Assembly: GCF_020622265.1 (NCBI RefSeq)
Contig: NZ_JACNMQ010000001.1
Location: 124,001-188,000, forward strand
Length of the DNA stretch: 64,000 bases
From: Halomonas sp. M20
GTDB taxonomy: Bacteria > Pseudomonadota > Gammaproteobacteria > Pseudomonadales > Halomonadaceae
Reading direction: 5' to 3'
A program made the position numbers and the translations under genes. Positions 35,799 through 43,202 of this stretch are shown piece after piece. The notes under the pieces were generated by a model, which was not told the origin of the DNA, did not search any database, and worked only from the letters and a program-made list of their open reading frames with translations. The number at the start of each line of letters is the position of its first letter. Positions within the stretch are counted from its first letter, which is position 1.

Positions 35799-38113
35799 AC
35801 TACAGCGTTGCAGTCCGCGCCTTGTGCGAGTTCACCGCCAAGACCGGCGATCTCGATCTGCGCTTCACGCCGTCGCCCTCCGCCCAGCAGGGCATCGCCG
35901 GTCATGCGTTGGTGGCCTCGCGTCGCGGTGACGGCTACGAGCGCGAGATTTCACTCGAAGGGAATTATCGCCATCTGCGGGTGCGTGGTCGTGCTGACGG
36001 CTTTGATCCTGTGCGCAACCAGCTCGAGGAGGTGAAGACCTTTCGCGGCGACCTGGCGCTGATACCGGCCAACCATCGGGCGCTACACTGGGCTCAGGTA
36101 AAGATCTATGGCTGGCTGCTATGCCAGAGTCGGGAACTGGACGAGATTCGCCTGGCCCTGGTCTATTTCGACATCGTCAGTCAACGGGAAACGCTGCTCA
36201 GCGAGGTGTTCTCGGCGGCGGAGCTTCAAGGCTTCTTCAACCAACAGTGTGAACGCTTCATTGTCTGGGCCGAGCAGGAATTGGCGCACCGAACGGATCG
36301 AGATCACGCCCTGAGCGAGTTGAAATTTCCCCATGCCTGTTTTCGCAACGGCCAGCGCCCCTTGGCCGAAGCGGTCTACAAGGCTGTCGGCACCGGTCGT
36401 TGCCTGATGTTGCAGGCGCCTACCGGCATCGGTAAGACCCTGGGCACACTGTTTCCCATGCTCAAGGCGCTGCCGATTCAAAACCTGGACAAGTTGTTCT
36501 TTCTGGCGGCCAAGACGCCGGGTCGGCGCCTGGCACTGAATTCCCTGCGCTCGCTCATGCCCGAACAGGAACGGGAGCAAGCGCCGGCGCCGTTGCGGGT
36601 GCTGGAACTAGTGGCCCGGGACAAGGCCTGCGAGCATCCCGACAAGGCATGCCACGGCGAGGCCTGCCCCTTAGCCAACGGCTTCTACGATCGCCTGCCC
36701 GGTGCTCGCGAGGCAGCTGTCAAAACAGGAATGCTTGATCAAGTGGCATTGCGGGAAGTGGCCCTGGCACATAGTGTCTGCCCCTACTATTTGAGCCAGG
36801 AGCTGACGCGCTGGAGTGATGTAATAGTGGGTGATTACAACTACTACTTCGATCTCAACGCCATGCTCTTCGGCCTCACTGTCGCCAATCAATGGCGGGT
36901 CGGGGTGCTGGTGGACGAGGCCCATAATTTGGTCGAACGTGCTCGGCGCATGTACAGCGCCGAACTGGATCAGGCCGCTTTCAAGGCGCTGCGTCGAGGG
37001 GTGCCCGTGGCACTCAAGAAGGCGTTGGATCGGCTCGATCGGCAATGGCGTGATCTCGGCAAAAGCGTCGGAGAAGAGGGGGCGCCTTCGGGCTATCGCG
37101 TACTCGATTCGCTCCCGACGAAGCTGTTGAATGCCTTGCACAATGCCGTCGCCGCGATAACCGATTACCTTACCGAGCATCCTTTTGGTCTCGATGCTGC
37201 GTTGCAGACCTTCTATTTCGACGCTATGCACTTCTGCCGCCTCAGTGAGCTGTTCGACGAGCATTCATTGTTCGACATGACCTTCCGGCCTGGCAGGCGC
37301 GGGGGAGCAACGTCAACGCTGTGTCTGCGCAATATTGTGCCGGCGGAATTCCTGAATCCGCGCTTCGACGCGACCCGCGCCACGGTGCTGTTCTCGGCGA
37401 CCCTGAGCCCGAGCCGCTACTACGGCGATCTACTGGGCTTGCCGGCGAGCACGCCCTGGATGGAAGTGGAATCGCCCTTCAGCACCGAGCAGCTGTCGGT
37501 GCAGGTCATCGATCGGGTCTCGACGCGCTTTCATCATCGCGCGGCATCCTTGGCGCCCATCGTCGAGTTGATGAGTCATCAGTTTGCAGTGTGTCCGGGC
37601 AACTATCTGGCATTCTTCAGCAGCTTCGATTACCTCGAACAGGTCGTCGGATTGCTCCGCCAACGCCATCCCGACATTCCCGTCTGGGTGCAGTCGCGAC
37701 GCATGGATGAGCCGGCACGCCAGACATTTCTCGAGCGCTTCAGCGAAGACGAGCAAGGGATCGGCTTTGCCGTGCTGGGAGGGGTGTTCGGCGAAGGCAT
37801 CGATCTTCCTGGCGAGCGCTTGATCGGCGCCTTCATCGCCACTCTGGGCTTGCCCCAGATGAACCCGGTGAACGAGCAGTTCAAGCGTCGCATGGGCGTG
37901 CTATTCGGCAGCGGTTATGACTACACCTATCTTTATCCCGGCGTGCAGAAAGTGATTCAGGCTGCCGGTCGCGTCATCCGCACCCAGCAGGATCGCGGTG
38001 TGATCTATCTCATCGATGATCGTTTCGCCGGCCCCCAAGTGCAGAGATTACTGCCTGGCTGGTGGCAGATGGCTAGTTCTGCGGCGACTCGTCATTCGCA
38101 TCCGTTTGGTTAG
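35795..38113 (+). CDS. DEAH-box iron-sulfur helicase with N-terminal nuclease-like domain
   Basis: A 772-residue superfamily 2 helicase of the Rad3/DinG type. I start it at 35795 (ATGA overlap with the FAN1 gene). Residues 60-130 resemble a PD-(D/E)xK nuclease: RADGFDP, then LEEVKTFRGD with Glu-Val-Lys. Walker A is PTGIGKTLG; the DEAH box is VLVDEAHNLVE. Four cysteines between them (CEHPDKACHGEACPL and HSVCPYY) fit the 4Fe-4S cluster of XPD-like helicases. The C-terminal motif VI is QAAGRVIRTQQDRG. Its final 41 bases overlap the convergent gene at 38073. Confidence 0.92.
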   Translation: MNYSVAVRALCEFTAKTGDLDLRFTPSPSAQQGIAGHALVASRRGDGYEREISLEGNYRHLRVRGRADGFDPVRNQLEEVKTFRGDLALIPANHRALHWAQVKIYGWLLCQSRELDEIRLALVYFDIVSQRETLLSEVFSAAELQGFFNQQCERFIVWAEQELAHRTDRDHALSELKFPHACFRNGQRPLAEAVYKAVGTGRCLMLQAPTGIGKTLGTLFPMLKALPIQNLDKLFFLAAKTPGRRLALNSLRSLMPEQEREQAPAPLRVLELVARDKACEHPDKACHGEACPLANGFYDRLPGAREAAVKTGMLDQVALREVALAHSVCPYYLSQELTRWSDVIVGDYNYYFDLNAMLFGLTVANQWRVGVLVDEAHNLVERARRMYSAELDQAAFKALRRGVPVALKKALDRLDRQWRDLGKSVGEEGAPSGYRVLDSLPTKLLNALHNAVAAITDYLTEHPFGLDAALQTFYFDAMHFCRLSELFDEHSLFDMTFRPGRRGGATSTLCLRNIVPAEFLNPRFDATRATVLFSATLSPSRYYGDLLGLPASTPWMEVESPFSTEQLSVQVIDRVSTRFHHRAASLAPIVELMSHQFAVCPGNYLAFFSSFDYLEQVVGLLRQRHPDIPVWVQSRRMDEPARQTFLERFSEDEQGIGFAVLGGVFGEGIDLPGERLIGAFIATLGLPQMNPVNEQFKRRMGVLFGSGYDYTYLYPGVQKVIQAAGRVIRTQQDRGVIYLIDDRFAGPQVQRLLPGWWQMASSAATRHSHPFG

Positions 38114-38453
38114 CTTCAGCTGGATTGACCACCACCCGAAGCTTGCGCTGATCTCCAGAGGGCAAATGCAGCGTGAAGATGGCTCGAGTGGGGCCTGGCG
38201 GCGTCAGTTGCCAGTAGCGCTTATCGCTGGTCACCTCGCTTCCCCAGCCGTCTTGATCGACGAACCAGGTCGCAACTTGCTCGCTGTCCAGACATAGGCG
38301 TTCGTCCTCGCCTAGAGCAAATGGCGTAGTCTGAGAGGTGGTGTCGGTGATATCCAGCACCTTGTCACAACCATGCGCGGGGGTGTTCGCTTGCGCCAAG
38401 GCATCGCCAGCGACGAACGTCATCAGTAACGCGGCAGAAAGAAACGATTTCAT
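38073..38453 (-). CDS. Small exported protein, unrecognised
   Basis: A 126-residue protein with a signal peptide (LSAALLMTFVAGDALAQA, cleavage near residue 21). AAGGAG stands 8 bases before the ATG. The mature part has two Cys (HGCDKVLD, ERLCLDSEQ) that may pair, and a beta-rich body (RYWQLTPPGPTRAIFTLHLPSGDQRKLRVVV). No family recognised. Its 3' end overlaps the helicase gene by 41 bases in the opposite orientation. Confidence 0.75.
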   Translation of the reverse strand: MKSFLSAALLMTFVAGDALAQANTPAHGCDKVLDITDTTSQTTPFALGEDERLCLDSEQVATWFVDQDGWGSEVTSDKRYWQLTPPGPTRAIFTLHLPSGDQRKLRVVVNPAEANQTDANDESPQN

Positions 38454-38709
38454 ACAGGGCTCCTTCCAATGGAGGCATATTGTTGAGCAAATGCTCGGTT
38501 GCTCCGGCTATCGCGTCCTTGCGCGCCATTTGGCTATTTAATCACCGGCAGGTTGATCCGTCATCACATGGATCAAGAAGATGGTACTTATGATTCTCTG
38601 GTGGAAAAACGAACGACACGCCCATATCTCTTCTCTAAGTCACATTGTCACATGAGCCGCAGACCACCGCGGAAACCCAATTGTTTCTGAGTCGACAGGC
38701 CCCATTTCC

Positions 38710-39651
38710 ATGCTCGGATTTCTTCAAGGTTTTGCCTACGGGCTCTTCATCACTTGCCTGCCCTGGTTTCTGATCGGCATGATCAGCCCTGGGTTGGCCC
38801 TTGGTACGCTGATGCCGGACCGTCTCCAGGTGGTCATTCGCTACTGGCTGACGGTACCTTTCGTTGCCATGCTGCTGTGGATGACCTCGCTTTGGGGCGG
38901 TTTTGGCCCCAGCCTGCTGGGCTGGCTTGCGGGGTTGGGTGCGGTGGCAGTCGCCGTACCGATCGAGCGGCGAATTCGTGGCTGGCTGATGAAGCGGAAG
39001 CAGCGTCGTCTCGAAGCGCAACTGAATGCCGAGAAGGCGCGTCGCCAGCAACAGCAGGCCCAGGAGGCCAGCGAAAAGGGTGGCGCCACTCTCGATCCGC
39101 AACATCCCCCGATGAACGCAGACGACGTCATCCGTGCGCTGTGTACCGCCAAGGAGCGCTTGATTGCCGTAAGCCAGCCTCAGCTCGCGGTGCAGGCGGA
39201 TCGTTTATACAACCGCTACCTGCGGGTCACGAAGGTGTTGCAGGAGCGTTTCGATACCAGCGAGCTCGCCTTCGAGCGCTCCCGCACCCTGGTCTCGGAA
39301 GTCTGTTTTGCCGCGGTGGACAACTTGACCAGCATGGCCGCCCAGGCCAGCGGCATCGCTGGCGTGGACGGCGACTTCGTGCGCCGTCGCCTGTCCCGGG
39401 AGCGCAATAGCCTGAGCCTGACCGAGCGCGCCACCCTGGAGCGGCGCCTGACGCTGCTCACAGAAACCCAGCAGCATCTGGATGAACTCAGCGCGCGTAA
39501 CGAAGCTGCGTTGACTGCCCTGGACGATGCCGCCGTGACCATGGCGCGCATCGAGACTGGCCGCCCTCAGGCTTCGATCGATGCGGATCAGGCCCTGCGC
39601 GATCTGAGTCATTTCGTCGAGCGGGCCGAGCGCTATGGGCGGCCACGCTGA
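38710..39651 (+). CDS. XpaC-like membrane protein
   Basis: A 313-residue protein. Two N-terminal helices (GFAYGLFITCLPWFLIGMISPGLALG and WLTVPFVAMLLWMTSLWGG plus a short third) are followed by a charged linker (RKQRRLEAQLNAEKARRQQQQ) and a long helical domain (residues 130-313). The pairing with a TelA gene 54 bases downstream is the standard xpaC-telA arrangement, linked to tellurite and antimicrobial resistance. No ribosome site is obvious before the ATG. Confidence 0.8.
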   Translation: MLGFLQGFAYGLFITCLPWFLIGMISPGLALGTLMPDRLQVVIRYWLTVPFVAMLLWMTSLWGGFGPSLLGWLAGLGAVAVAVPIERRIRGWLMKRKQRRLEAQLNAEKARRQQQQAQEASEKGGATLDPQHPPMNADDVIRALCTAKERLIAVSQPQLAVQADRLYNRYLRVTKVLQERFDTSELAFERSRTLVSEVCFAAVDNLTSMAAQASGIAGVDGDFVRRRLSRERNSLSLTERATLERRLTLLTETQQHLDELSARNEAALTALDDAAVTMARIETGRPQASIDADQALRDLSHFVERAERYGRPR

Positions 39652-39705
39652 TGCACTATGTTAATGGCAGATAGCAATGACGGGTATCAAAGGGGTGACG
39701 AATCG

Positions 39706-40887
39706 ATGAGTGATGAGCGTGACAGGGCACGGGCGGCAGAACAGCTGCGCTTGCCGCCGGCAGAGGAAATCGCAAGGAACCTGCAGGGGGAGTTCGAGTC
39801 TCGCAAGCCCCAGGAGGACGAGGCGTCACTCGCGGCCCAAGCTGACAGTTTCGTCGACGATCTGCTGGCCCGGAGCGAGTCTGCGGAAAGCCAGCGTCGC
39901 AGCGTGGATGAGATGGGCAGCGACATACAGCGCCAGGCCGCCTATCGCAGCGAAATGCTGCAGACGCCCATTCGCAAGCTTGCCCATCACGGCGAGGACG
40001 GCGGGCCGGTGGCAAAGGCCTTGACTAGCCTGCGGGAGCGAATGACTCATCTCGACCCCAATCGGCACAAGTTGACGCGAGGCGGCCTCGATAAGCTGAT
40101 GGCCCGCATTCCCGGCGTCGGCAACGGGCTTCAGCGCTATTTCCGCAAGTACGAAAGTGCCCAGCAAGCACTCGATGCCATCATTCGCGATCTTGAAGAG
40201 GGCCGCGACATGCTGCGTCGCGACAATCTGACCCTGAGTGACGATCAGACGGCGCTACGAGACATTTTGGGTCAGCTACAGCACCAGATCGCCCTGGGCA
40301 GGTTGATCGACGAGCGTCTGGAGCGACGCGTGATGAGCCTGGAAGAGAGCGATCCCAAACGGGCTTTCATTGAAGAGGAGCTGCTTTTCCCGCTACGACA
40401 GCGCATCGTGGATCTGCAGCAGCAACTGGCGGTCAGTCAGCAAGGCGTACTGGCTTTGGAAGTAGTGATTCGTAACAACCGGGAACTCATTCGCGGCGTG
40501 GATCGGGCCATCAACGTCACTGTCTCGGCGTTGACCGTGGCGGTCACCGTGGCCTTGGCCCTGGCCAATCAGCGCCTGGTGCTCGATCGGGTCGAAGCCC
40601 TCAACGCCACCACCTCCGGCATGATCGCCGGCACCGCCAAGTCCTTGCGCAGCCAGGGGGTGGAGATCCAGAACCGCTCTGCCTCTACCATGCTGGATAT
40701 GGAAAAACTCGAACAGGCCTTCGGCGACGTGCTGGCGGCCATCGACGATGTCTCTCGCTATCGCCGGGAAGCACTCCCTCGGTTGGATGAGCAGATCGAT
40801 CGCCTGCAGGCCCTGGCTCGCCAAGGGGATGACGCCATTCACCGGCTCGAGCGTGGCAGCGATGCCAGCTCTGGTAATGCCATATAA
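39706..40887 (+). CDS. TelA-family toxic anion resistance protein
   Basis: A 393-residue all-helical cytoplasmic protein of the TelA family. Typical segments: RIPGVGNGLQRYFRKYESAQQALDAIIRDLEEGRDMLRRDN, LVDDL-like early helices, LDELLFPLRQRIVDLQQQLAVSQQGVLALEVVIRNNRELIRGVDRAINVTVSAL and TMLDMEKLEQAFGDVLAAID. The ATG at 39706 has AGGGG 10 bases upstream; ATGs at 39658 and 39664 are in frame without a site. Mechanism of the family is unsettled. Operon with the XpaC-like gene. Confidence 0.88.
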   Translation: MSDERDRARAAEQLRLPPAEEIARNLQGEFESRKPQEDEASLAAQADSFVDDLLARSESAESQRRSVDEMGSDIQRQAAYRSEMLQTPIRKLAHHGEDGGPVAKALTSLRERMTHLDPNRHKLTRGGLDKLMARIPGVGNGLQRYFRKYESAQQALDAIIRDLEEGRDMLRRDNLTLSDDQTALRDILGQLQHQIALGRLIDERLERRVMSLEESDPKRAFIEEELLFPLRQRIVDLQQQLAVSQQGVLALEVVIRNNRELIRGVDRAINVTVSALTVAVTVALALANQRLVLDRVEALNATTSGMIAGTAKSLRSQGVEIQNRSASTMLDMEKLEQAFGDVLAAIDDVSRYRREALPRLDEQIDRLQALARQGDDAIHRLERGSDASSGNAI

Positions 40888-40956
40888 AGTGCAAGTATCC
40901 CATATGAGCGGGCAGCCATGCCCGGATCGCCAATCTCGAACGGGAGTAACCATCTC

Positions 40957-41367
40957 ATGATTCAGGTGCGCAACATCGATCATATCGTGCTGCGGGTAAA
41001 GGATCGGCAGGCGATGCAGCATTTCTATGAACGGGTGCTCAACTGCCCCGTCGAGAAAACCAACGAGGAGATCGGGCTGATTCAGCACCGCGCTGGTACT
41101 TCGTTGATCGACCTGGTGCCGGTGGAGGGCGAACTCGGCCGCATGGGCGGCGCGGCGCCGGGGGAGGAAGGACACAACGTCGATCATGTCTGCCTGCGTC
41201 TCGATCCCTTCGATGGCGAGGCCATTCAGCAGTACTTGCGGGAGCTGGGTGTCGACCCCGGCGAGATCGTGCAGCGTTACGGTGCCGAGGGTACCGGGCC
41301 TTCTATCTACATCAACGACCCGGAGGGCAATACCGTCGAGCTCAAGGGGCCGCCGGAGGCACCGTGA
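40957..41367 (+). CDS. VOC-family (glyoxalase-like) protein
   Basis: A 136-residue protein with one vicinal-oxygen-chelate fold pair. It opens NIDHIVLRVKDRQAMQHFYERVLNC with the first metal His, continues NVDHVCLRLDPFDGEA, and ends SIYINDPEGNTVELKGP with the metal Glu. A GGGAG site precedes the ATG at 40957; the frame opens at 40918. Substrate unknown. The stop overlaps the GTG of the protease gene (GTGA). Confidence 0.9.
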   Translation: MIQVRNIDHIVLRVKDRQAMQHFYERVLNCPVEKTNEEIGLIQHRAGTSLIDLVPVEGELGRMGGAAPGEEGHNVDHVCLRLDPFDGEAIQQYLRELGVDPGEIVQRYGAEGTGPSIYINDPEGNTVELKGPPEAP

Positions 41368-41888
41368 ACGACGAGGACAAGGCGGTACGACGGGCTGGAA
41401 TCGGCATGATGCTGCTGTTCTGGCTGATCGTGATGGGCTTTGGGGTATGGTGGTTTCAGGGCTTCATCGATGAACGGTACAACCCCAATGCAAATCTTGA
41501 CCGGATTGCGGAGGATGGCGAACCGGTTACCCTTGAGCGCAATGCGTCAGGACACTTCGTTGCCACGGGATATATCGACGGCGAGCCAGTCGAGTTTTTG
41601 CTGGACACCGGGGCGAGCCTGGTCTCGGTACCCACGACTCTTGCGGATCGCCTTGGATTGCAGCGAGGTGCCACCGCGGATTTCAACACCGCCAACGGGC
41701 GCGTTCGCGGGCATTTGACGACGATCGATGAGATCGAGTTGGGCAGCCTGAAGGCAAGAGACGTACGCGGCTCGATAAACCCTGGGCTCGGAGGCAGTAC
41801 CGCGCTACTGGGGATGAGCTTCCTTAGTCGTTTCGATATCGAGATCCGGGGGGCCAAGATGGTGTTGAGACCGACAGGACAAGGTTGA
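41364..41888 (+). CDS. Clan AA retropepsin-like aspartic protease, membrane-anchored
   Basis: A 174-residue protein with a GTG start overlapping the previous stop. One N-terminal transmembrane helix (MMLLFWLIVMGFGVWWFQGF) anchors a retropepsin-like domain in the periplasm. The active-site triplet is EFLLDTGASLVSV and the later flap and psi-loop appear in GSTALLGMSFLSRFDIEI. This matches the TIGR02281-type single-domain aspartic proteases of proteobacteria, which would act as dimers. A hairpin begins at its stop codon. Confidence 0.88.
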   Translation: MNDEDKAVRRAGIGMMLLFWLIVMGFGVWWFQGFIDERYNPNANLDRIAEDGEPVTLERNASGHFVATGYIDGEPVEFLLDTGASLVSVPTTLADRLGLQRGATADFNTANGRVRGHLTTIDEIELGSLKARDVRGSINPGLGGSTALLGMSFLSRFDIEIRGAKMVLRPTGQG

Positions 41889-41910
41889 GATCGGTAGTAG
41901 GTACCGATCT
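41888..41910 (+). terminator. Stem-loop at the aspartic protease stop
   Basis: AGATCGGTA pairs perfectly with TACCGATCT around the loop GTAGG; the stem begins at the last base of the stop codon. Only TCT follows, so termination strength is uncertain. It separates the VOC/protease pair from the YdhR-like gene. Confidence 0.5.
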
Positions 41911-41933
41911 TCTATCATCAAGAAGGAGGCGTC

Positions 41934-42236
41934 ATGGCCGTAGTATTGCAGGTTCACTTTCCTTTCGATGGGCCCTTCGACGAGGCAATGGTCGAAGCCA
42001 TGCAATCTCTTGCACATACTATCAATGACGAGCCGGGTTTTTACTGGAAACTGTGGACGCAAGATGCTGAAGCGAAGCTGGCCGGGGGCGTTTATCTTTT
42101 TAATACGCGTGAGCAGGCCGCAGCCTATCTCGACAAACATAGCCGCCGACTAAGCGAAATGGGAATCGAGGATATTCAGTCCCGGATTTTCGAGGTGAAT
42201 GAAGATCTATCGGTGATCAATCACGCTCCCTTGTAA
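41934..42236 (+). CDS. YdhR-like monooxygenase family protein
   Basis: A 100-residue ferredoxin-fold protein of the YdhR family. Motifs: LQVHFPFDGPFDEAM, INDEPGFYWKLWTQDAEAKLAGGVYLFNTREQAAAYLDKH and SRIFEVNEDLSVIN. It lacks a cofactor site and the family's oxygenase activity is largely inferred. GAAGGAGG precedes the ATG. Monocistronic. Confidence 0.9.
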   Translation: MAVVLQVHFPFDGPFDEAMVEAMQSLAHTINDEPGFYWKLWTQDAEAKLAGGVYLFNTREQAAAYLDKHSRRLSEMGIEDIQSRIFEVNEDLSVINHAPL

Positions 42237-42381
42237 TACTGATGTCAGGATTTATCGGCTTGCAGGGGAGCGAAACCATATGGGGTTAACGGTACCGTTA
42301 GTGGATGTAGTTGTGTCGCTTCAATAGGTTATGCTACTTGTAAAAGCGGATGAACGTTGAAGCTATAAAAGGAATGTGTTC

Positions 42382-42561
42382 ATGGGTATCGAAGTAGGTG
42401 GCCTGTTAGGTTTGATCTGGCTGATCATCGTCATCTGGGCTATCGTCAAGGTCGCTCAAAGTGCGGCCAGTACGCTTGCCAAGATAGTCTGGATCATCGT
42501 GCTACTGGTATTTCCTCTGGTCGGCCTGATTGTCTGGTTATTGTTTGGCCCCAAGGGGTAG
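42382..42561 (+). CDS. Two-helix membrane peptide (PLD-N/cardiolipin synthase N-terminal-like), copy 1
   Basis: A 59-residue protein of two hydrophobic helices (GLLGLIWLIIVIWAIVKVAQS and IVWIIVLLVFPLVGLIVWLLFGP) ending in GPKG, the same fold as the N-terminal domain of cardiolipin synthases. AAAGGA lies 8 bases before the ATG. A near-identical gene follows at 42815. Function unknown. Own strong terminator. Confidence 0.82.
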   Translation: MGIEVGGLLGLIWLIIVIWAIVKVAQSAASTLAKIVWIIVLLVFPLVGLIVWLLFGPKG

Positions 42562-42582
42562 CGATTCAAGGTGAAGTCGATG

Positions 42583-42618
42583 ACGGGCAGGCCATGAATG
42601 GCCTGCCCGTTTTGTTTT
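42583..42618 (+). terminator. Terminator of copy 1
   Basis: ACGGGCAGGCCAT pairs perfectly with ATGGCCTGCCCGT across a minimal three-base loop, followed by TTTGTTTT. A very stable intrinsic terminator 22 bases past the stop. Confidence 0.9.
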
Positions 42619-42814
42619 AGATAAAGCTATTGATCACTAGATGGAGTAAAAGAGGTGGCGTAAAAGCTCTCAAGAGATTTCGACAGTGCCCTTACTCAAT
42701 GAGCGGTAGTGGATTGTCGAGATCAAGCTGACATAATAAGGTCGCAATTCAAGCTTGTGCTATCATGCTGATGGCGAACGGAAGCATCTAACGATTGTTT
42801 ATGGAGAGGTATGT

Positions 42815-43015
42815 ATGGATAACTTGTTCGGCAGCCTAGGTAACGCCTTCGGCGGCATTCTGAGTCTGATCTGGCTGATCATCGTCATCTGGGCCATCGT
42901 CAAGGTAGCCAAAAGCGGCGCCAGTACGTTGGCTAAGGTCATCTGGATTCTTGTACTCATCTTCTTCCCGTTGATTGGCTTTATCCTCTGGTTGATATTC
43001 GGACCCAAGGGCTAG
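42815..43015 (+). CDS. Two-helix membrane peptide (PLD-N-like), copy 2
   Basis: A 66-residue paralogue of the previous gene: it begins MDNLFGSLGNAFGGI and then repeats the LIWLIIVIWAIVKVA core and the FPLIGFILWLIFGPKG end. GGAGAGG stands upstream of the ATG. At DNA level the first helix is almost unchanged between copies. It has its own terminator and, with about 200 bases upstream, probably its own promoter. Confidence 0.82.
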   Translation: MDNLFGSLGNAFGGILSLIWLIIVIWAIVKVAKSGASTLAKVIWILVLIFFPLIGFILWLIFGPKG

Positions 43016-43035
43016 ATAGGGTTCAGTATCATCCG

Positions 43036-43068
43036 AACGGGCAGCTCATGAGAGCTGCCCGTTTTTTT
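43036..43068 (+). terminator. Terminator of copy 2
   Basis: AACGGGCAGCT pairs with AGCTGCCCGTT across CATGAG, followed by a run of seven T. It shares the ACGGGCAG...CTGCCCGT stem with the terminator of copy 1, as expected if gene and terminator were duplicated together. Confidence 0.9.
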
Positions 43069-43202
43069 GTGAAGATGTAGCGAGGACATGGCATGGCGAA
43101 CGGTGATAAAAAGCGTTCAAGGCGTTGTTAAAGCATTGAGCAAGCGATGGGCTCCGGCAGTTCCTCGCGGAGTAATATTGACTCGTCAGCTTTACTTGGG
43201 TT

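Noticed and set aside
41888-41910. Possible riboswitch at the protease/YdhR junction
   Set aside because: Only one simple stem with a five-base loop; nothing resembles a known aptamer.
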